Below, piece after piece: positions 46,559-55,535 of a stretch of 64,000 nucleotides of DNA. The notes beneath the pieces were generated by a model. That model saw only the letters and a list, made by a program, of their open reading frames with translations, was not told the DNA's origin and made no database searches. Made by a program: the position numbers and the translations under genes. This stretch comes from an uncultured Oscillospiraceae bacterium (lineage in GTDB: Bacteria; Bacillota; Clostridia; Oscillospirales; Oscillospiraceae): contig CANQXK010000005.1 of NCBI GenBank assembly GCA_947627715.1, positions 45,177-109,176 of the forward strand. Direction: 5' to 3'. How positions within the stretch are numbered: the stretch's first letter is position 1; each line of letters opens with the position of its first letter.

Positions 46559-48892
46559 ATGAAAGCGATCGTTATGGCGGGGGGAGAGGGCACGCGCCTT
46601 CGCCCCCTTACGGAGGGGCGGCCCAAGCCCATGGTGGAGCTGCTGGGCGCGCCAATTTTGGAGCGCACGGTGGAGCTTCTGAAGAACAACGGCTTCACCG
46701 ACATCCGCTTTACGCTGCGGTATCTGCCCAAGGTCGTGGAGGACTGGTTCGGGGACGGAGAGCGGTTCGGCGTGAAGATAAGCTGCAGCGTGGAGACACG
46801 CCCCCTGGGCACCGCCGGGGGCGTGAGGGCCTGCCGGGAGTTTGCCGGGGGAGAGCCTGTCCTTGTGATGTCCGGCGACGGCGTTTGCAACTTCGATCTT
46901 CGCGGGTGCGTGTCGTTTTTTGAGAAAAAGTCCGCCGACGCGGCCATCGTCCTCTACGAGCACCCGGAGCCTACCCGCTTCGGGCTGGTGCTGACGGACC
47001 CCGACGGGCGCGTCACCGCCTTCTCCGAAAAGCCCTCCTGGGACAGGGTGGTCACCAGCATGGTGAACACCGGCATCTATATCCTCTCGCCGAAGGTGCT
47101 GGACATGATCCCCGACGGGGAGCCGTATGACTTCGGCAAGGACCTCTTCCCCCGCCTTCTGCGGGAGGGAAAGCGCCTCTTTGCGATGCCCGCCGGCACC
47201 TACTGGTGCGACGTGGGGTCCCCGGAGGCGTACAGGCAGTGCTGTGTGGACATCGTCTCCGGCCGGGTGGGGATGGACCTGAAGGCCCCGGAGGTTTCGC
47301 CGGGGATCTTTTCCCGCGTGCCCCTGGACGGCGTGCGTCTCACGTCCCCCGTCTATGTGGGGGAGGGGTGCCGGGTGGAACCCGGCGCGTCCCTGGGTCC
47401 CGGAGCCGTCCTGTCCGCCGGGTCTTCCGTGGGCCGTGACTCCACGGTCCGGGAGAGCGTCCTCAACGGGGCCTATGTGGGCGCGGGCTGCGCAGTGGAG
47501 GGGGCCATCGTGGGGAGAGACGCCAAGGTGGGCGACGGGGCGCGGATCGGCCGTGAGTGCGTGGTGGGCGACGGGGCGCGCCTGGGGGAGAACTGCGTTC
47601 TGGCCCCCGGCGTGCGCGTCTGGACGGGCCGCCGCGTTCAGGGCGGCCGCCGCCTTGCCAAAAGCCTCACCGGCGACGCCCCGGCGGAGACCGGGAAATT
47701 CCTCTCCGACAGCGTCCTCACAGGCGTTTTGGGCGCGTCCCTAACGCCGGAGACCGCCCTGGCCCTGGGGGGCGTTCTGGGGAAGGACGGGCGCATCGGG
47801 GCCGCCTTTGCCGGAGGGCCGGGGGCGCGGCTCTTCCGGGACGCCCTGCTGTGCGGCGTCACCGCCGCTGGCGGGGACTGCTGCCGCATCGACGCCCTCT
47901 ACGAGGCCCAGCTTGCCGGGGCGGCGAAGCTCTTTGCCCTGAACGGGGCGGTGTTCGTCCGGGAGCGGGGGGAGGAGCTTGTGGTGACCTTCTTCACCGG
48001 GGCGGGCACGGCCATCGGCAGGGAGAAGCGGGGAAAGCTCCAGGCCGCCCTCACGAGCGGCGCCACGGCGACGGCCCCGCAGGTGGGCGGCGTCTCCTCC
48101 GTGTCCGGCGCGGCCAGAGCGTATATCTCCGGCGTTTTGGAGGAGGTCCGCGCCCTGGCCGGCCCCGGAGGGCGCGGCCCCGTTTCCGTGGCCGTCACCG
48201 GGGGCGGCAGTGAGAACCGCGCTCTCAGGTGCGTGCTGGCGGGCTTGGGCTTCACGGTGGGCCGGGCAAAGATAGGGACGGCCTCCTTCTGCGTCTCTGA
48301 GGACGGCTTTGACCTCACCGCCGTGGACGAGCAGGGCCGGGAGGCGGACCCCCGCCACACCGTCGCCCTGGCGGCGTTGTGCCTCATGCGGCTGGGGACG
48401 GACCGCCTGGCGCTCCCGGAGGACGCCCCCGCCGCCCTGGAGCGGATGGCCGCCCGGTACGGCTGCCGCCTTATCGATCCCCGGACCGAGGCGGGAAAAG
48501 CCCTGTGGGAGAGCCAGAGGTCCCTGCGGGACGGCGCGGTGAAGGCGGCCCTCATCGCCTCCGTGATGGCGCGGGAGGGGGTGCGCCTCTCGCAGCTCTA
48601 CGACGATCTGCCCACCTTCACGGTGGAGGAGCGGCAGGTGGAGCTTCCCGCCTCCCCGGCAAGGCTCATGCGCCTCATGACCGAGGCCAGCGCCGAGACG
48701 GCCTCAGAGCTGGCGGGCGGGCTGAGGATCGCCACCACACGCGGCCAGGTGCGCGTCGCCCCGTCCTTCGACGGCGCGGCCCTGCGCTTCACCGCCGAGG
48801 CGGGGAACGCCGAGACGGCGGAGGAGCTGTGCCTGAAGGCGGAGAGCCTGGCAAGGGAGCTGTCCCAAAAGGACGAAAGCGGCGGCAGGTGA
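46559..48892 (+). CDS. NDP-sugar pyrophosphorylase fused to hexapeptide repeats and a degenerate phosphohexomutase domain
   Basis: 777 residues. Residues 1-235 are a nucleotidyltransferase (VMAGGEGTRLRPLT, RPKPMVELLG, GDGVCNFDL, and YWCDVGSPEAYRQC). Residues about 250-355 are left-handed beta-helix repeats (VGEGCRVEPGA, VGRDSTVRES, IGRECVVGDGARLG). The rest aligns in outline with alpha-D-phosphohexomutases, but the phosphoserine loop (consensus SHNP) is missing and the metal loop DGDxDR appears as EDGFDLT, so that part is probably not catalytic. Expected product is a GDP- or other NDP-hexose for envelope glycans. ATG follows AGGGGAGA. Confidence 0.85.
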   Translation: MKAIVMAGGEGTRLRPLTEGRPKPMVELLGAPILERTVELLKNNGFTDIRFTLRYLPKVVEDWFGDGERFGVKISCSVETRPLGTAGGVRACREFAGGEPVLVMSGDGVCNFDLRGCVSFFEKKSADAAIVLYEHPEPTRFGLVLTDPDGRVTAFSEKPSWDRVVTSMVNTGIYILSPKVLDMIPDGEPYDFGKDLFPRLLREGKRLFAMPAGTYWCDVGSPEAYRQCCVDIVSGRVGMDLKAPEVSPGIFSRVPLDGVRLTSPVYVGEGCRVEPGASLGPGAVLSAGSSVGRDSTVRESVLNGAYVGAGCAVEGAIVGRDAKVGDGARIGRECVVGDGARLGENCVLAPGVRVWTGRRVQGGRRLAKSLTGDAPAETGKFLSDSVLTGVLGASLTPETALALGGVLGKDGRIGAAFAGGPGARLFRDALLCGVTAAGGDCCRIDALYEAQLAGAAKLFALNGAVFVRERGEELVVTFFTGAGTAIGREKRGKLQAALTSGATATAPQVGGVSSVSGAARAYISGVLEEVRALAGPGGRGPVSVAVTGGGSENRALRCVLAGLGFTVGRAKIGTASFCVSEDGFDLTAVDEQGREADPRHTVALAALCLMRLGTDRLALPEDAPAALERMAARYGCRLIDPRTEAGKALWESQRSLRDGAVKAALIASVMAREGVRLSQLYDDLPTFTVEERQVELPASPARLMRLMTEASAETASELAGGLRIATTRGQVRVAPSFDGAALRFTAEAGNAETAEELCLKAESLARELSQKDESGGR

Positions 48893-48898
48893 GCGCCG

Positions 48899-48929
48899 CC
48901 CTCTCCCCGCGTAAGGTGCGGGGAGAGGG
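48899..48929 (+). terminator. GC-rich hairpin after the sugar nucleotidyltransferase
   Basis: CCCTCTCCCCGC (48899-48910) pairs with GCGGGGAGAGGG (48918-48929). No T tract follows, so termination is uncertain; it may be a remnant of the palindromic repeat families. Confidence 0.4.
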
Positions 48930-49021
48930 CCTCCCGGCCCCATCAGGGCGGACCCCCGCCCCTACATATTGGCCTCTTTCCGGCCCGTACCCTTAATTTT
49001 TCGATTTTTTCATTTTTCCTG

Positions 49022-49050
49022 TTGCGAACTTGGGAAAAATCAAATATAAT
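49022..49050 (+). promoter_or_regulatory. Sigma-A promoter for the binding-protein gene and asnS
   Basis: TTGCGA (49022-49027), 17 bases, TATAAT (49045-49050). Confidence 0.7.
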
Positions 49051-49102
49051 AATAGACTGGATTTGAATGGGAAAGACACGGACCGGGAAAGACAGATAGA
49101 TT

Positions 49103-49867
49103 ATGGTAGATATGAAAAAGCTTGCCGCAGCGGCGCTTGCCGCTTTACTCGCATTGACCCTCGCCTCCTGCCGGGCCGGCCCGGAGAACACGGTCTTCCG
49201 CCCGGAGGACCTGGAGGGCGCACTTGTGGGCGTGTTGGAGGGGAGCCTGTCCCAGGCGACCATGGACGCCTATGGGAAGGCGGAGGTGAGAGCGTATGAG
49301 GACCCCGCGCGTCTGGCCGCAGACGTGCGCGACGGGGTGTTGGACTGCGCCCTTGTCAGCTCCGGGGAGCGGGGGGACGTGGTGCGCCGGGGCCTCACAA
49401 CCCTGTCCGAACCCTTTTCGGACGACGACTACGCCATTCCCGTCTCGGTGGAGAACAGCCTGCTCATTGAGAATCTGGAGTCCGCCATGACCGTACTGCG
49501 GGCTTCCGGGGAGCTGGACAGGATCGTCCGCCGCTGGGAGGACGGCCAGGAGGGGGAGGCGTACACGCCGGACCCGGAGCGGGACACCATCTCCGTCGCC
49601 ATCTGCGCCAACGTATACCCCTACGCCTTCTACGACGGGGAGGGGGCGCTGGCCGGGCTTGAGGTGGACGTGGTCCGGGCCTTATGCGGGCAGTTGGGGC
49701 TTGAGCCGGTCTTTACCGACGTAAAACCCGACATCCTTCTCTATATGGCCGAGAGCGGCAAGACCGCCTTTGCCATCGGGCGCATCACCTCCGACCCCGA
49801 AAACGAGGCGGTGACCTTCACCTCCGCCTATCTGCACTCCACACAACTCATCGTTGTGAGAAAATAA
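49103..49867 (+). CDS. Lipoprotein resembling a circularly permuted family-3 solute-binding protein
   Basis: 254 residues. Lysine-containing start, alanine/leucine core and lipobox LASC (C23) mark a lipoprotein. Residues 37-148 ([70 protein letters not shown]) look like the second half of an SBP_bac_3 protein. Residues 162-254 ([65 protein letters not shown]) look like its first half. The normal order is reversed. No permease or ATPase gene is nearby. asnS starts 11 bases after the stop, so the two share a transcript. ATG at 49103 or 49112; neither has a strong ribosome site. Confidence 0.72.
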   Translation: MVDMKKLAAAALAALLALTLASCRAGPENTVFRPEDLEGALVGVLEGSLSQATMDAYGKAEVRAYEDPARLAADVRDGVLDCALVSSGERGDVVRRGLTTLSEPFSDDDYAIPVSVENSLLIENLESAMTVLRASGELDRIVRRWEDGQEGEAYTPDPERDTISVAICANVYPYAFYDGEGALAGLEVDVVRALCGQLGLEPVFTDVKPDILLYMAESGKTAFAIGRITSDPENEAVTFTSAYLHSTQLIVVRK

Positions 49868-49878
49868 GAGGTACATCT

Positions 49879-51300
49879 ATGGAAATCAAAACAAGCGTTA
49901 ACGAGGCAAAGAAGCTTAAGATCGCCGCCGTCTTTGCCGACGCCGAGAGCCTGGACGGCAAGAGCGTCTGCGTCTCCGGCTGGGCCAGGACCATCCGGGA
50001 CATGAAGAATTTCGGCTTCATCGAGCTTAACGACGGAAGCTGCTTTAAGAACCTCCAGGTGGTCATGGAGCGGGAGAGTTTGGAGAATTACGCCGCCATT
50101 GCCGCCCAGAACGTGGGCGCGGCCCTGACGGTCCTGGGAACCGTGGTCCTGACCCCCGATGCCAAGCAGCCTCTTGAGCTGAAGGCCGCCGCCATCACCG
50201 TAGAGGGGGCCTCCACCCCCGACTATCCGTTGCAGAAAAAGCGCCATTCCGTTGAGTATCTGCGGACCATCCAGCACCTGCGGCCCCGCACCAACCTCTT
50301 CTCCGCTGTGTTCCGCGTCAGGAGCGTGGCGGCCTACGCCGTCCACACCTTCTTCCAGGAGCGGGGCTTCGTCTACGTCCACACCCCCATCATCACCGCC
50401 TCCGACTGCGAGGGCGCGGGGGAGATGTTCCGCGTCACCACCCTGGACCCGGCAAACCCGCCCCGCACCGAAAAGGGTGAGGTGGACTACAGCCAGGACT
50501 TCTTCGGCAAGCCCGCCAACCTCACGGTCTCCGGGCAATTAAACGCCGAGAACTTCGCCATGGCCTTCGGCAACGTCTACACCTTCGGCCCCACCTTCCG
50601 GGCGGAGAACTCCAATACCCAGCGCCACGCCGCCGAGTTCTGGATGATCGAGCCGGAGATGGCCTTCTGCGACCTGAAGGGGGACCTGGACGTGATGGAG
50701 GCCATGGTCAAATTCATCATCCGCACCGTTTTGGACAAGTGCCCCGACGAGATGGCCTTCTTCAACGCTTTCGTGGACAAGGGGCTTTTGGAGCGGCTTC
50801 AGAACGTGGTCTCCAGCGACTTTGCCAGGGTGACCTACACCGAGGCCGTGGAGATCCTGAAGAAAAACAACGACAAATTCGACTACAAGGTGGACTGGGG
50901 CACCGACCTCCAGACAGAGCACGAGCGGTATCTCACCGAGCAGGTGTACAAACGCCCCGTCTTTGTCACCGACTACCCCAGGGAGATCAAGGCCTTCTAT
51001 ATGCGCCTCAACGACGACGGGAAGACCGTGGCCGCCGCGGACTGCCTGGCCCCCGGCATCGGGGAGATCATCGGCGGCAGCCAGCGCGAGGAACGGCTGG
51101 ACGTGCTCACCGCCCGGATCCGGGAGCTGGGGATGCGGGAGGAGGATTACTGGTGGTATCTGGACCTCCGCCGCTACGGCGGGTGCAAGCACGCCGGCTT
51201 CGGCCTGGGCTTCGAGCGGATGATCATGTACCTCACGGGCGTTTCCAACATCCGCGACGTCCTGCCCCATCCCCGCACCGTGGGCAGCGCGGAATTTTAA
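49879..51300 (+). CDS. asnS: Asparaginyl-tRNA synthetase
   Basis: 473 residues. OB-fold anticodon domain ([23 protein letters not shown]), class II motif 2 [22 protein letters not shown] and motif 3 [15 protein letters not shown]. The AsnRS group is separated from AspRS by the [12 protein letters not shown] context. No T-box leader is visible; it follows the lipoprotein gene after 11 bases with AAGAGGTAC as ribosome site. Confidence 0.96.
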   Translation: MEIKTSVNEAKKLKIAAVFADAESLDGKSVCVSGWARTIRDMKNFGFIELNDGSCFKNLQVVMERESLENYAAIAAQNVGAALTVLGTVVLTPDAKQPLELKAAAITVEGASTPDYPLQKKRHSVEYLRTIQHLRPRTNLFSAVFRVRSVAAYAVHTFFQERGFVYVHTPIITASDCEGAGEMFRVTTLDPANPPRTEKGEVDYSQDFFGKPANLTVSGQLNAENFAMAFGNVYTFGPTFRAENSNTQRHAAEFWMIEPEMAFCDLKGDLDVMEAMVKFIIRTVLDKCPDEMAFFNAFVDKGLLERLQNVVSSDFARVTYTEAVEILKKNNDKFDYKVDWGTDLQTEHERYLTEQVYKRPVFVTDYPREIKAFYMRLNDDGKTVAAADCLAPGIGEIIGGSQREERLDVLTARIRELGMREEDYWWYLDLRRYGGCKHAGFGLGFERMIMYLTGVSNIRDVLPHPRTVGSAEF

Positions 51301-51309
51301 TCACTGGCT

Positions 51310-51473
51310 CGAAAGCCCGGAGGGCTTTCGATGCCAAAAGAGAACGTGCGGAAAAATATTCTGAATTTTGCGAAATTCAGAATATTTTCCCTGCTGTCGC
51401 CCTGCGCGCGCCCCGTTGGGGCACACTTGTGCGACAAAAGGGATTTTTCGCGAGGCCGAGTCCCGCGAAAAAT
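51310..51473. repeat. Array of four consecutive hairpins between asnS and the AAA ATPase gene
   Basis: (1) CGAAAGCCC/GGGCTTTCG, 51310-51330. (2) A 16-bp perfect stem AAAATATTCTGAATTT/AAATTCAGAATATTTT, 51353-51388. (3) TGTCGC/GCGACA enclosing GCCCC/GGGGC, 51395-51436. (4) ATTTTTCGCG/CGCGAAAAAT, 51443-51473. AAAAATATT occurs at both ends of hairpins 2-4. The 204-base gap holds no gene. None is followed by a clean T tract. Confidence 0.65.
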
Positions 51474-51504
51474 ATTGGTTTTGAGTTTTTACTAAGGAGA
51501 TATT

Positions 51505-52647
51505 ATGGCGGATAAGAAGAAGGAGCCGAAGATCTACGGGACGAATATCGACTTCAACGCCTTCAATCTGCGCCCTGCTTCGTCCTATCTTGACGACATC
51601 CGGCGGATGGGGGACGATCTGGCCGCCACGCTGAAGGGGTTTGGGGCCACGGTCACGCCGGAGAAGGGCGGGGAAAAGGCGGCAGGGGACACCGGGGAGG
51701 AGCTGCGCGCCTCCATGGACGACGCCAAAAAGGCGGCGGACGAGCTTCTTTCCGAGATGGAGAAGAAGGGCGCGGCCCTGAGTCCGGCGGCCCCCAAGAC
51801 CGAGGCGGAGAAAAGCCCGGAGAAGCCGGACCTTGACAAGCTTCTTCAGGAGCTTGACGAGCTTGTGGGGCTGGAGGAGATCAAGAAAAACGTCCGCAGC
51901 CTCATTAACCTTGCCAAGGTGCGCAAGCTCCGGGAGGAGCACGGCCTGCCCACCCCGGCCATGAGCCTGCACCTTGTGTTCATGGGCAATCCGGGAACGG
52001 GGAAGACCACGGTGGCGCGGCTCATCTCCCAGCTATACTACGCCATCGGCGTGCTCTCCAAGGGGCAGCTGGTGGAGGTGGACCGCTCCGGCTTAGTTGC
52101 CGGCTTTGTGGGCCAGACGGCCATCAAGACAGGCGAGGCCGTGAAGAAGGCCATCGGCGGCGTGCTCTTTATCGACGAGGCGTATTCCCTGGCAGCCAAC
52201 ACCGGGGAGAACGACTTCGGCCGGGAGGCCATCGAGACGGTCTTGAAGGCCATGGAGGACAACCGGCGGGACCTGGTGGTGATCGTGGCGGGGTACGAGG
52301 ACCTGATGGAGCAGTTCATCAGCTCCAACCCCGGCCTCCAGTCCCGGTTCAACCGCTACTTCACCTTTGAGGACTACGACGGGGAGGAGCTTTATCAGAT
52401 CTTCCTGTCCATGTGCAAAAAGAACAGCTACAAGCTGACGGTGGAGGCCCAGGAGTACGCCAAAGCTCTCTTTTCAGACCTCTATGAGAACCGTGGGCCT
52501 AACTTCGGGAACGCCCGCGACGTGCGCAATATTTTTGAAAACATCATCGGCGTCCACGCGGACCGGGTGGCCACCGACCCTGAGATCGACGAGCGGGACC
52601 TGACGCTGGTGATCCGCGGGGACGTGGAGCTGGCGTCCCGGATGTGA
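51505..52647 (+). CDS. CbbX/SpoVK-like AAA ATPase
   Basis: 380 residues. About 110 N-terminal residues are charged and Ala/Glu/Lys-rich, probably disordered or coiled coil. The AAA domain has the CbbX/SpoVK pattern: ELDELVGLEEIKKNVRSLINL, Walker A GNPGTGKTT, DRSGLVAGFVGQTA, Walker B GVLFIDEAYSL, VIVAGYEDLMEQFISSNPGLQSRFNRY and RNIFENIIGVHADR. Such ATPases remodel protein partners; SpoVK acts in sporulation. AAGGAGATATT precedes ATG. The exonuclease gene begins about 24 bases later. Confidence 0.9.
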   Translation: MADKKKEPKIYGTNIDFNAFNLRPASSYLDDIRRMGDDLAATLKGFGATVTPEKGGEKAAGDTGEELRASMDDAKKAADELLSEMEKKGAALSPAAPKTEAEKSPEKPDLDKLLQELDELVGLEEIKKNVRSLINLAKVRKLREEHGLPTPAMSLHLVFMGNPGTGKTTVARLISQLYYAIGVLSKGQLVEVDRSGLVAGFVGQTAIKTGEAVKKAIGGVLFIDEAYSLAANTGENDFGREAIETVLKAMEDNRRDLVVIVAGYEDLMEQFISSNPGLQSRFNRYFTFEDYDGEELYQIFLSMCKKNSYKLTVEAQEYAKALFSDLYENRGPNFGNARDVRNIFENIIGVHADRVATDPEIDERDLTLVIRGDVELASRM

Positions 52648-52670
52648 GGGCCGGAGAGAAAAGGGAGGTG

Positions 52671-53624
52671 ATGGCCCTGGTCGTCATGGATCTTGAGTTT
52701 AACAGCGGTATGTACAGCAAGGCGAGCCTGGAGGAGGTCCTTCAGATCGGGGCCGTCCGGGTGGAGAGGCTGGGCGGGCCTATCGTGGGCGCGTTCAACG
52801 CTTTCATCAAGCCCCGCGTACAAAAGCGCCTGTCGCCGGGGGCGCGGGTGCTGCCGGAGCTTGCGGACAGCCTGGAGTCCGGCGTCCCCTTTGAGGAGGC
52901 GTACCAGGCGTTTTTGGAGTTTTGCGCGGAGGAGACGGTCTTTGCCGAGTGGGGGAGAGACGACTTTAAAATTCTGGGACGCAACGCCGTGCATTTCGGC
53001 CTGACGCCCCTTCTGCCGGAGCGGTACATAGACGTGCAGTCCGCCTTTATGAGGACGGTGGGGGCGGAAAATTCCCCCCAGCTCACCCTGGCGGCGGAGT
53101 ACTGCGGCATCCCGGACTCCTTTGTCTTTCATAACGCCCTGAACGACGCCATGTACACCGCCCTGGTGGGGGGCTTTGCCGCGCGGGAGGTCCTGCCGGA
53201 GTACACCTACGCCCTCCTGCCGGAGGACGTGCGGCCCGTGGTGAAGCCGGATAAGCCCCGGAAGAACCAGACGCGCCTGGGTCCCTTCGCCTCTGCGGAG
53301 CTGGCCCTGAACAACATGGGCTGCCGCCGGGCCATGTGCCTTGCGTGCCGCAAGCCCGGACGGATCCACGAGTGGTACACCGCCGACGGGCAGTACTACT
53401 ACGGGGAATATATCTGCCCCGTCCACGGCAGCGTCCTGCGTCGTCTGCGCCTGGCGGAGGGCCAGGACGGGCGGTTCTGGACGTATAACGACAGCCCGGC
53501 CATCTGCCGGGACAATCTGGCCCGGCTGGAGGCCGCCCGCGCCGGCGAGACCTTCGTCTGCCGCCGCAAAAGCCCTCGCGCACGCCGCCGGAGCCGAAAA
53601 CGGCGTGGAAAAAAGAAATCATAA
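52671..53624 (+). CDS. DEDDh 3'-5' exonuclease with C-terminal zinc-binding and basic tail
   Basis: 317 residues. Exonuclease motifs: I VVMDLEFN (D7, E9), II WGRDDFKIL, III HNALNDAMYTA, giving a DEDDh active site as in the DnaQ/RNase T superfamily. After about residue 190 an extra domain has CLAC and, some 27 residues on, CPVHG, a possible zinc site, and the protein ends in a strongly basic stretch rich in Arg/Lys (SPRARRRSRKRRGKKK). RNA or DNA substrate not decidable. Start by ATG with GGAGAG upstream; an upstream GTG overlapping the AAA gene stop is possible. Confidence 0.83.
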   Translation: MALVVMDLEFNSGMYSKASLEEVLQIGAVRVERLGGPIVGAFNAFIKPRVQKRLSPGARVLPELADSLESGVPFEEAYQAFLEFCAEETVFAEWGRDDFKILGRNAVHFGLTPLLPERYIDVQSAFMRTVGAENSPQLTLAAEYCGIPDSFVFHNALNDAMYTALVGGFAAREVLPEYTYALLPEDVRPVVKPDKPRKNQTRLGPFASAELALNNMGCRRAMCLACRKPGRIHEWYTADGQYYYGEYICPVHGSVLRRLRLAEGQDGRFWTYNDSPAICRDNLARLEAARAGETFVCRRKSPRARRRSRKRRGKKKS

Positions 53625-53657
53625 AAGCGGCATTTCTTCCGGGGAAATGCCGCTTTT
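53623..53657 (+). terminator. Rho-independent terminator after the exonuclease
   Basis: AAAAGCGGCATTTC (53623-53636) pairs with GAAATGCCGCTTTT (53644-53657), a 14-bp stem. Confidence 0.93.
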
Positions 53658-53821
53658 AACCTTGATAGGGACGCGGGGACCTGTGCGACCATCGCCGCTC
53701 AGACTGAGGCGGGATAGGCGGATTCTCGGAAGTTGAGAGAGATTTACGGTTTGTTGGGTGGTATTCCAACTGTCGGAACGGTAGAATGAGGCCATAAATT
53801 CAACCAAAAGGGGAGATAAAC

Positions 53822-55084
53822 ATGGAGAAAAAAACCATCGGCGGCTTCATCGCCGCCCTGAGACGCGCCAACGGGATGACGCAGAAGGAGCTGGCCGACA
53901 GGCTCAACGTCTCGGACAAGACCGTCAGCCGCTGGGAGCGGGACGAGGGCGCGCCGGACCTGAGCCTCATCCCGGTGATCGCGGAGATCTTCGGCGTCAC
54001 CTGCGACGAGCTTCTCAGAGGCCAGCGCAAATCCCCGGAGGAGCGCGCAGAGCCGGAGTCCGCCTCCGAGGCCACGGCGAAAGGGGAGCGGGAGCGCCGG
54101 AGGCTTTTGAAATCGGCGCTGGTGACCCTCCAAAACCGCACGGTGGCGGCCCTGGGGGTGTCGGCGGCGGGCCTCATCGCGGCGCTCATCTGCAACTTCG
54201 CCTTTCTCCGGGCGACGCTGGGATTTTACGTGGGCCTTGTGTTCTTCGCCGTGAGCGCCGTCTGCCAGGCGGTCTTCATAAACCGCGCCCTCCTGACCGT
54301 GGACGACGACGAGCCGGACAGCCCGGACAAGGCGGCCTTCCGCCGCTCGGCGGTGCGCATCGCCCGCAACGCCCTGGCCGTCACCGTGGGCCTGTGCGGC
54401 TTTACCGCCCCTCTGGCGGTGACCGGGGCCTATGTGGGCCTGAATTTACCCTACCTGCTGGTCCGTGGCGCGTTGTTCGCCGCAGGGGCGCTGGCGGTTT
54501 ACGCGGTGATATGGTATTTCGTGGGGGCGCGGCTTGTGAAAAAGGGCGTCCTCGCTCTGGGAGAGCGGGAGAGGGAGACCTATTGGTACAACCACCGCCT
54601 CCAGGCCGCCTGCGCGGGCGTTCTGGCGGGACTGTTGGTCATAACGGCGGCGGGACACGTGGCGGTCCTCTCATGGGACGGCCTGCTGATCCGGGGGACG
54701 GTATTTACCGATTATGACGAGTTCGCGGCCTTTATGGAGCGGGAAACGCCTGACGGCGGTTCTGAACAGGAGGGCATGACGCCCCCGGCCCCGGAGGCCT
54801 CCATCAACGCCGGAAGCCAGGAGGAAAACCGGGATGAGGACAACAGGCTCTCCCTCTACGACAGCGAGGGGAACGAAGTCTGCTCCTATGTCTGGCGAAA
54901 CAGGGACGTGTGGAGAATAAAGTATGCGGCCTCCGAGGGCGGCCTGCCCATCACCGTCTACACCATGAGCGACCTTGACGAGGCAAATCAAAGGGAGAAG
55001 CTTGTCTCCGCCGGGTTCGCCGTCCTCTATCTTCTCGAATCCGCCGGGACCCTTGCGTGGTATCTGCGGAGGAAGAGGGGGTAA
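53822..55084 (+). CDS. HTH regulator fused to a multi-pass membrane domain
   Basis: 420 residues. Residues 5-65 are an XRE-type helix-turn-helix (IAALRRANGMTQKELADRLN, SDKTVSRWERDEGAPD). After a charged linker there are six membrane segments between about 115 and 285, then an outer loop of about 110 residues (Glu/Asp-rich, with SLYDSEGNEVCSYVW) and a final segment before RRKRG. This is a one-component membrane-bound regulator layout common in clostridia. The inverted repeat TTCC-n7-GGAA at 53764-53778 in its upstream region could be an operator. GGGGAGAT precedes ATG. Confidence 0.82.
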   Translation: MEKKTIGGFIAALRRANGMTQKELADRLNVSDKTVSRWERDEGAPDLSLIPVIAEIFGVTCDELLRGQRKSPEERAEPESASEATAKGERERRRLLKSALVTLQNRTVAALGVSAAGLIAALICNFAFLRATLGFYVGLVFFAVSAVCQAVFINRALLTVDDDEPDSPDKAAFRRSAVRIARNALAVTVGLCGFTAPLAVTGAYVGLNLPYLLVRGALFAAGALAVYAVIWYFVGARLVKKGVLALGERERETYWYNHRLQAACAGVLAGLLVITAAGHVAVLSWDGLLIRGTVFTDYDEFAAFMERETPDGGSEQEGMTPPAPEASINAGSQEENRDEDNRLSLYDSEGNEVCSYVWRNRDVWRIKYAASEGGLPITVYTMSDLDEANQREKLVSAGFAVLYLLESAGTLAWYLRRKRG

Positions 55085-55092
55085 GCGGAGCG

Positions 55093-55223
55093 AAAAAGCC
55101 TTCCCCGCAGGGCGGGGAAGGTGTCGCCGCAGGCGACGGATGAGGTGGGAAAACCCGGCGCGCAACGGCCTCATCCGACCCCCTTCGGGGGCCACCTTCC
55201 CCACAAGTGGGGAAGGCTTTTTT
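55093..55223. repeat. Palindromic intergenic repeat, full copy
   Basis: 131 bases bounded by AAAAAGCCTTCCCC and GGGGAAGGCTTTTT. Inside are GTCGCC/GGCGAC, GGATGAGG/CCTCATCC and CCCCC/GGGGG stems. It could also act as terminator for the HTH-membrane gene, since TTTTTT follows the outer arm. The whole gap 55085-55535 is repeat sequence with no gene. Confidence 0.85.
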
Positions 55224-55276
55224 GTGCGCAAATGCGTACAGCCGCATAAAAAGGACAGGCTATCAATTAAGAAAAT

Positions 55277-55318
55277 GCCTTCCCCGCAGGGCGGGGAAGG
55301 TGTCGCCGGAGGCGACGG
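55277..55318. repeat. Palindromic intergenic repeat, partial copy
   Basis: GCCTTCCCC...GGGGAAGG followed by GTCGCC/GGCGAC, nearly identical to the left end of the copy at 55093; the right half is missing. Confidence 0.8.
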
Positions 55319-55354
55319 AATGTAAATCAAACTACCTCTTTGGCGCCCTTTTTT

Positions 55355-55472
55355 AAAGGGAGCTGTCGCCGCAGGCGACTGAGGGTTCACCGTTAACGGA
55401 CCACTCTACCATCGGTTTAACCCTCAGTCAGCTTCGCTGACAGCTCCCTTCCCGCTTAAGCGGCAAGGGAGC
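55355..55472. repeat. Second type of palindromic intergenic repeat
   Basis: AAGGGAGCTGTC (55356-55367) pairs with GACAGCTCCCTT (55439-55450), with GTCGCC/GGCGAC and GAGGGTT/AACCCTC inside. An adjoining hairpin CTCCCTT..CCGC/GCGG..AAGGGAG ends at 55472. It shares the GTCGCCGCAGGCGAC module with the first repeat type. Confidence 0.8.
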
Positions 55473-55535
55473 CATTTTTGCGCGGTACGGGGAAAAGAGC
55501 ATAGATACCTCCCGTGGCAACGTGCACCTTCCCCC

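Noticed and set aside
55093..55472. Possible CRISPR array
   Set aside because: Repeats are palindromes of different lengths and types with no regular spacers and no cas genes nearby.
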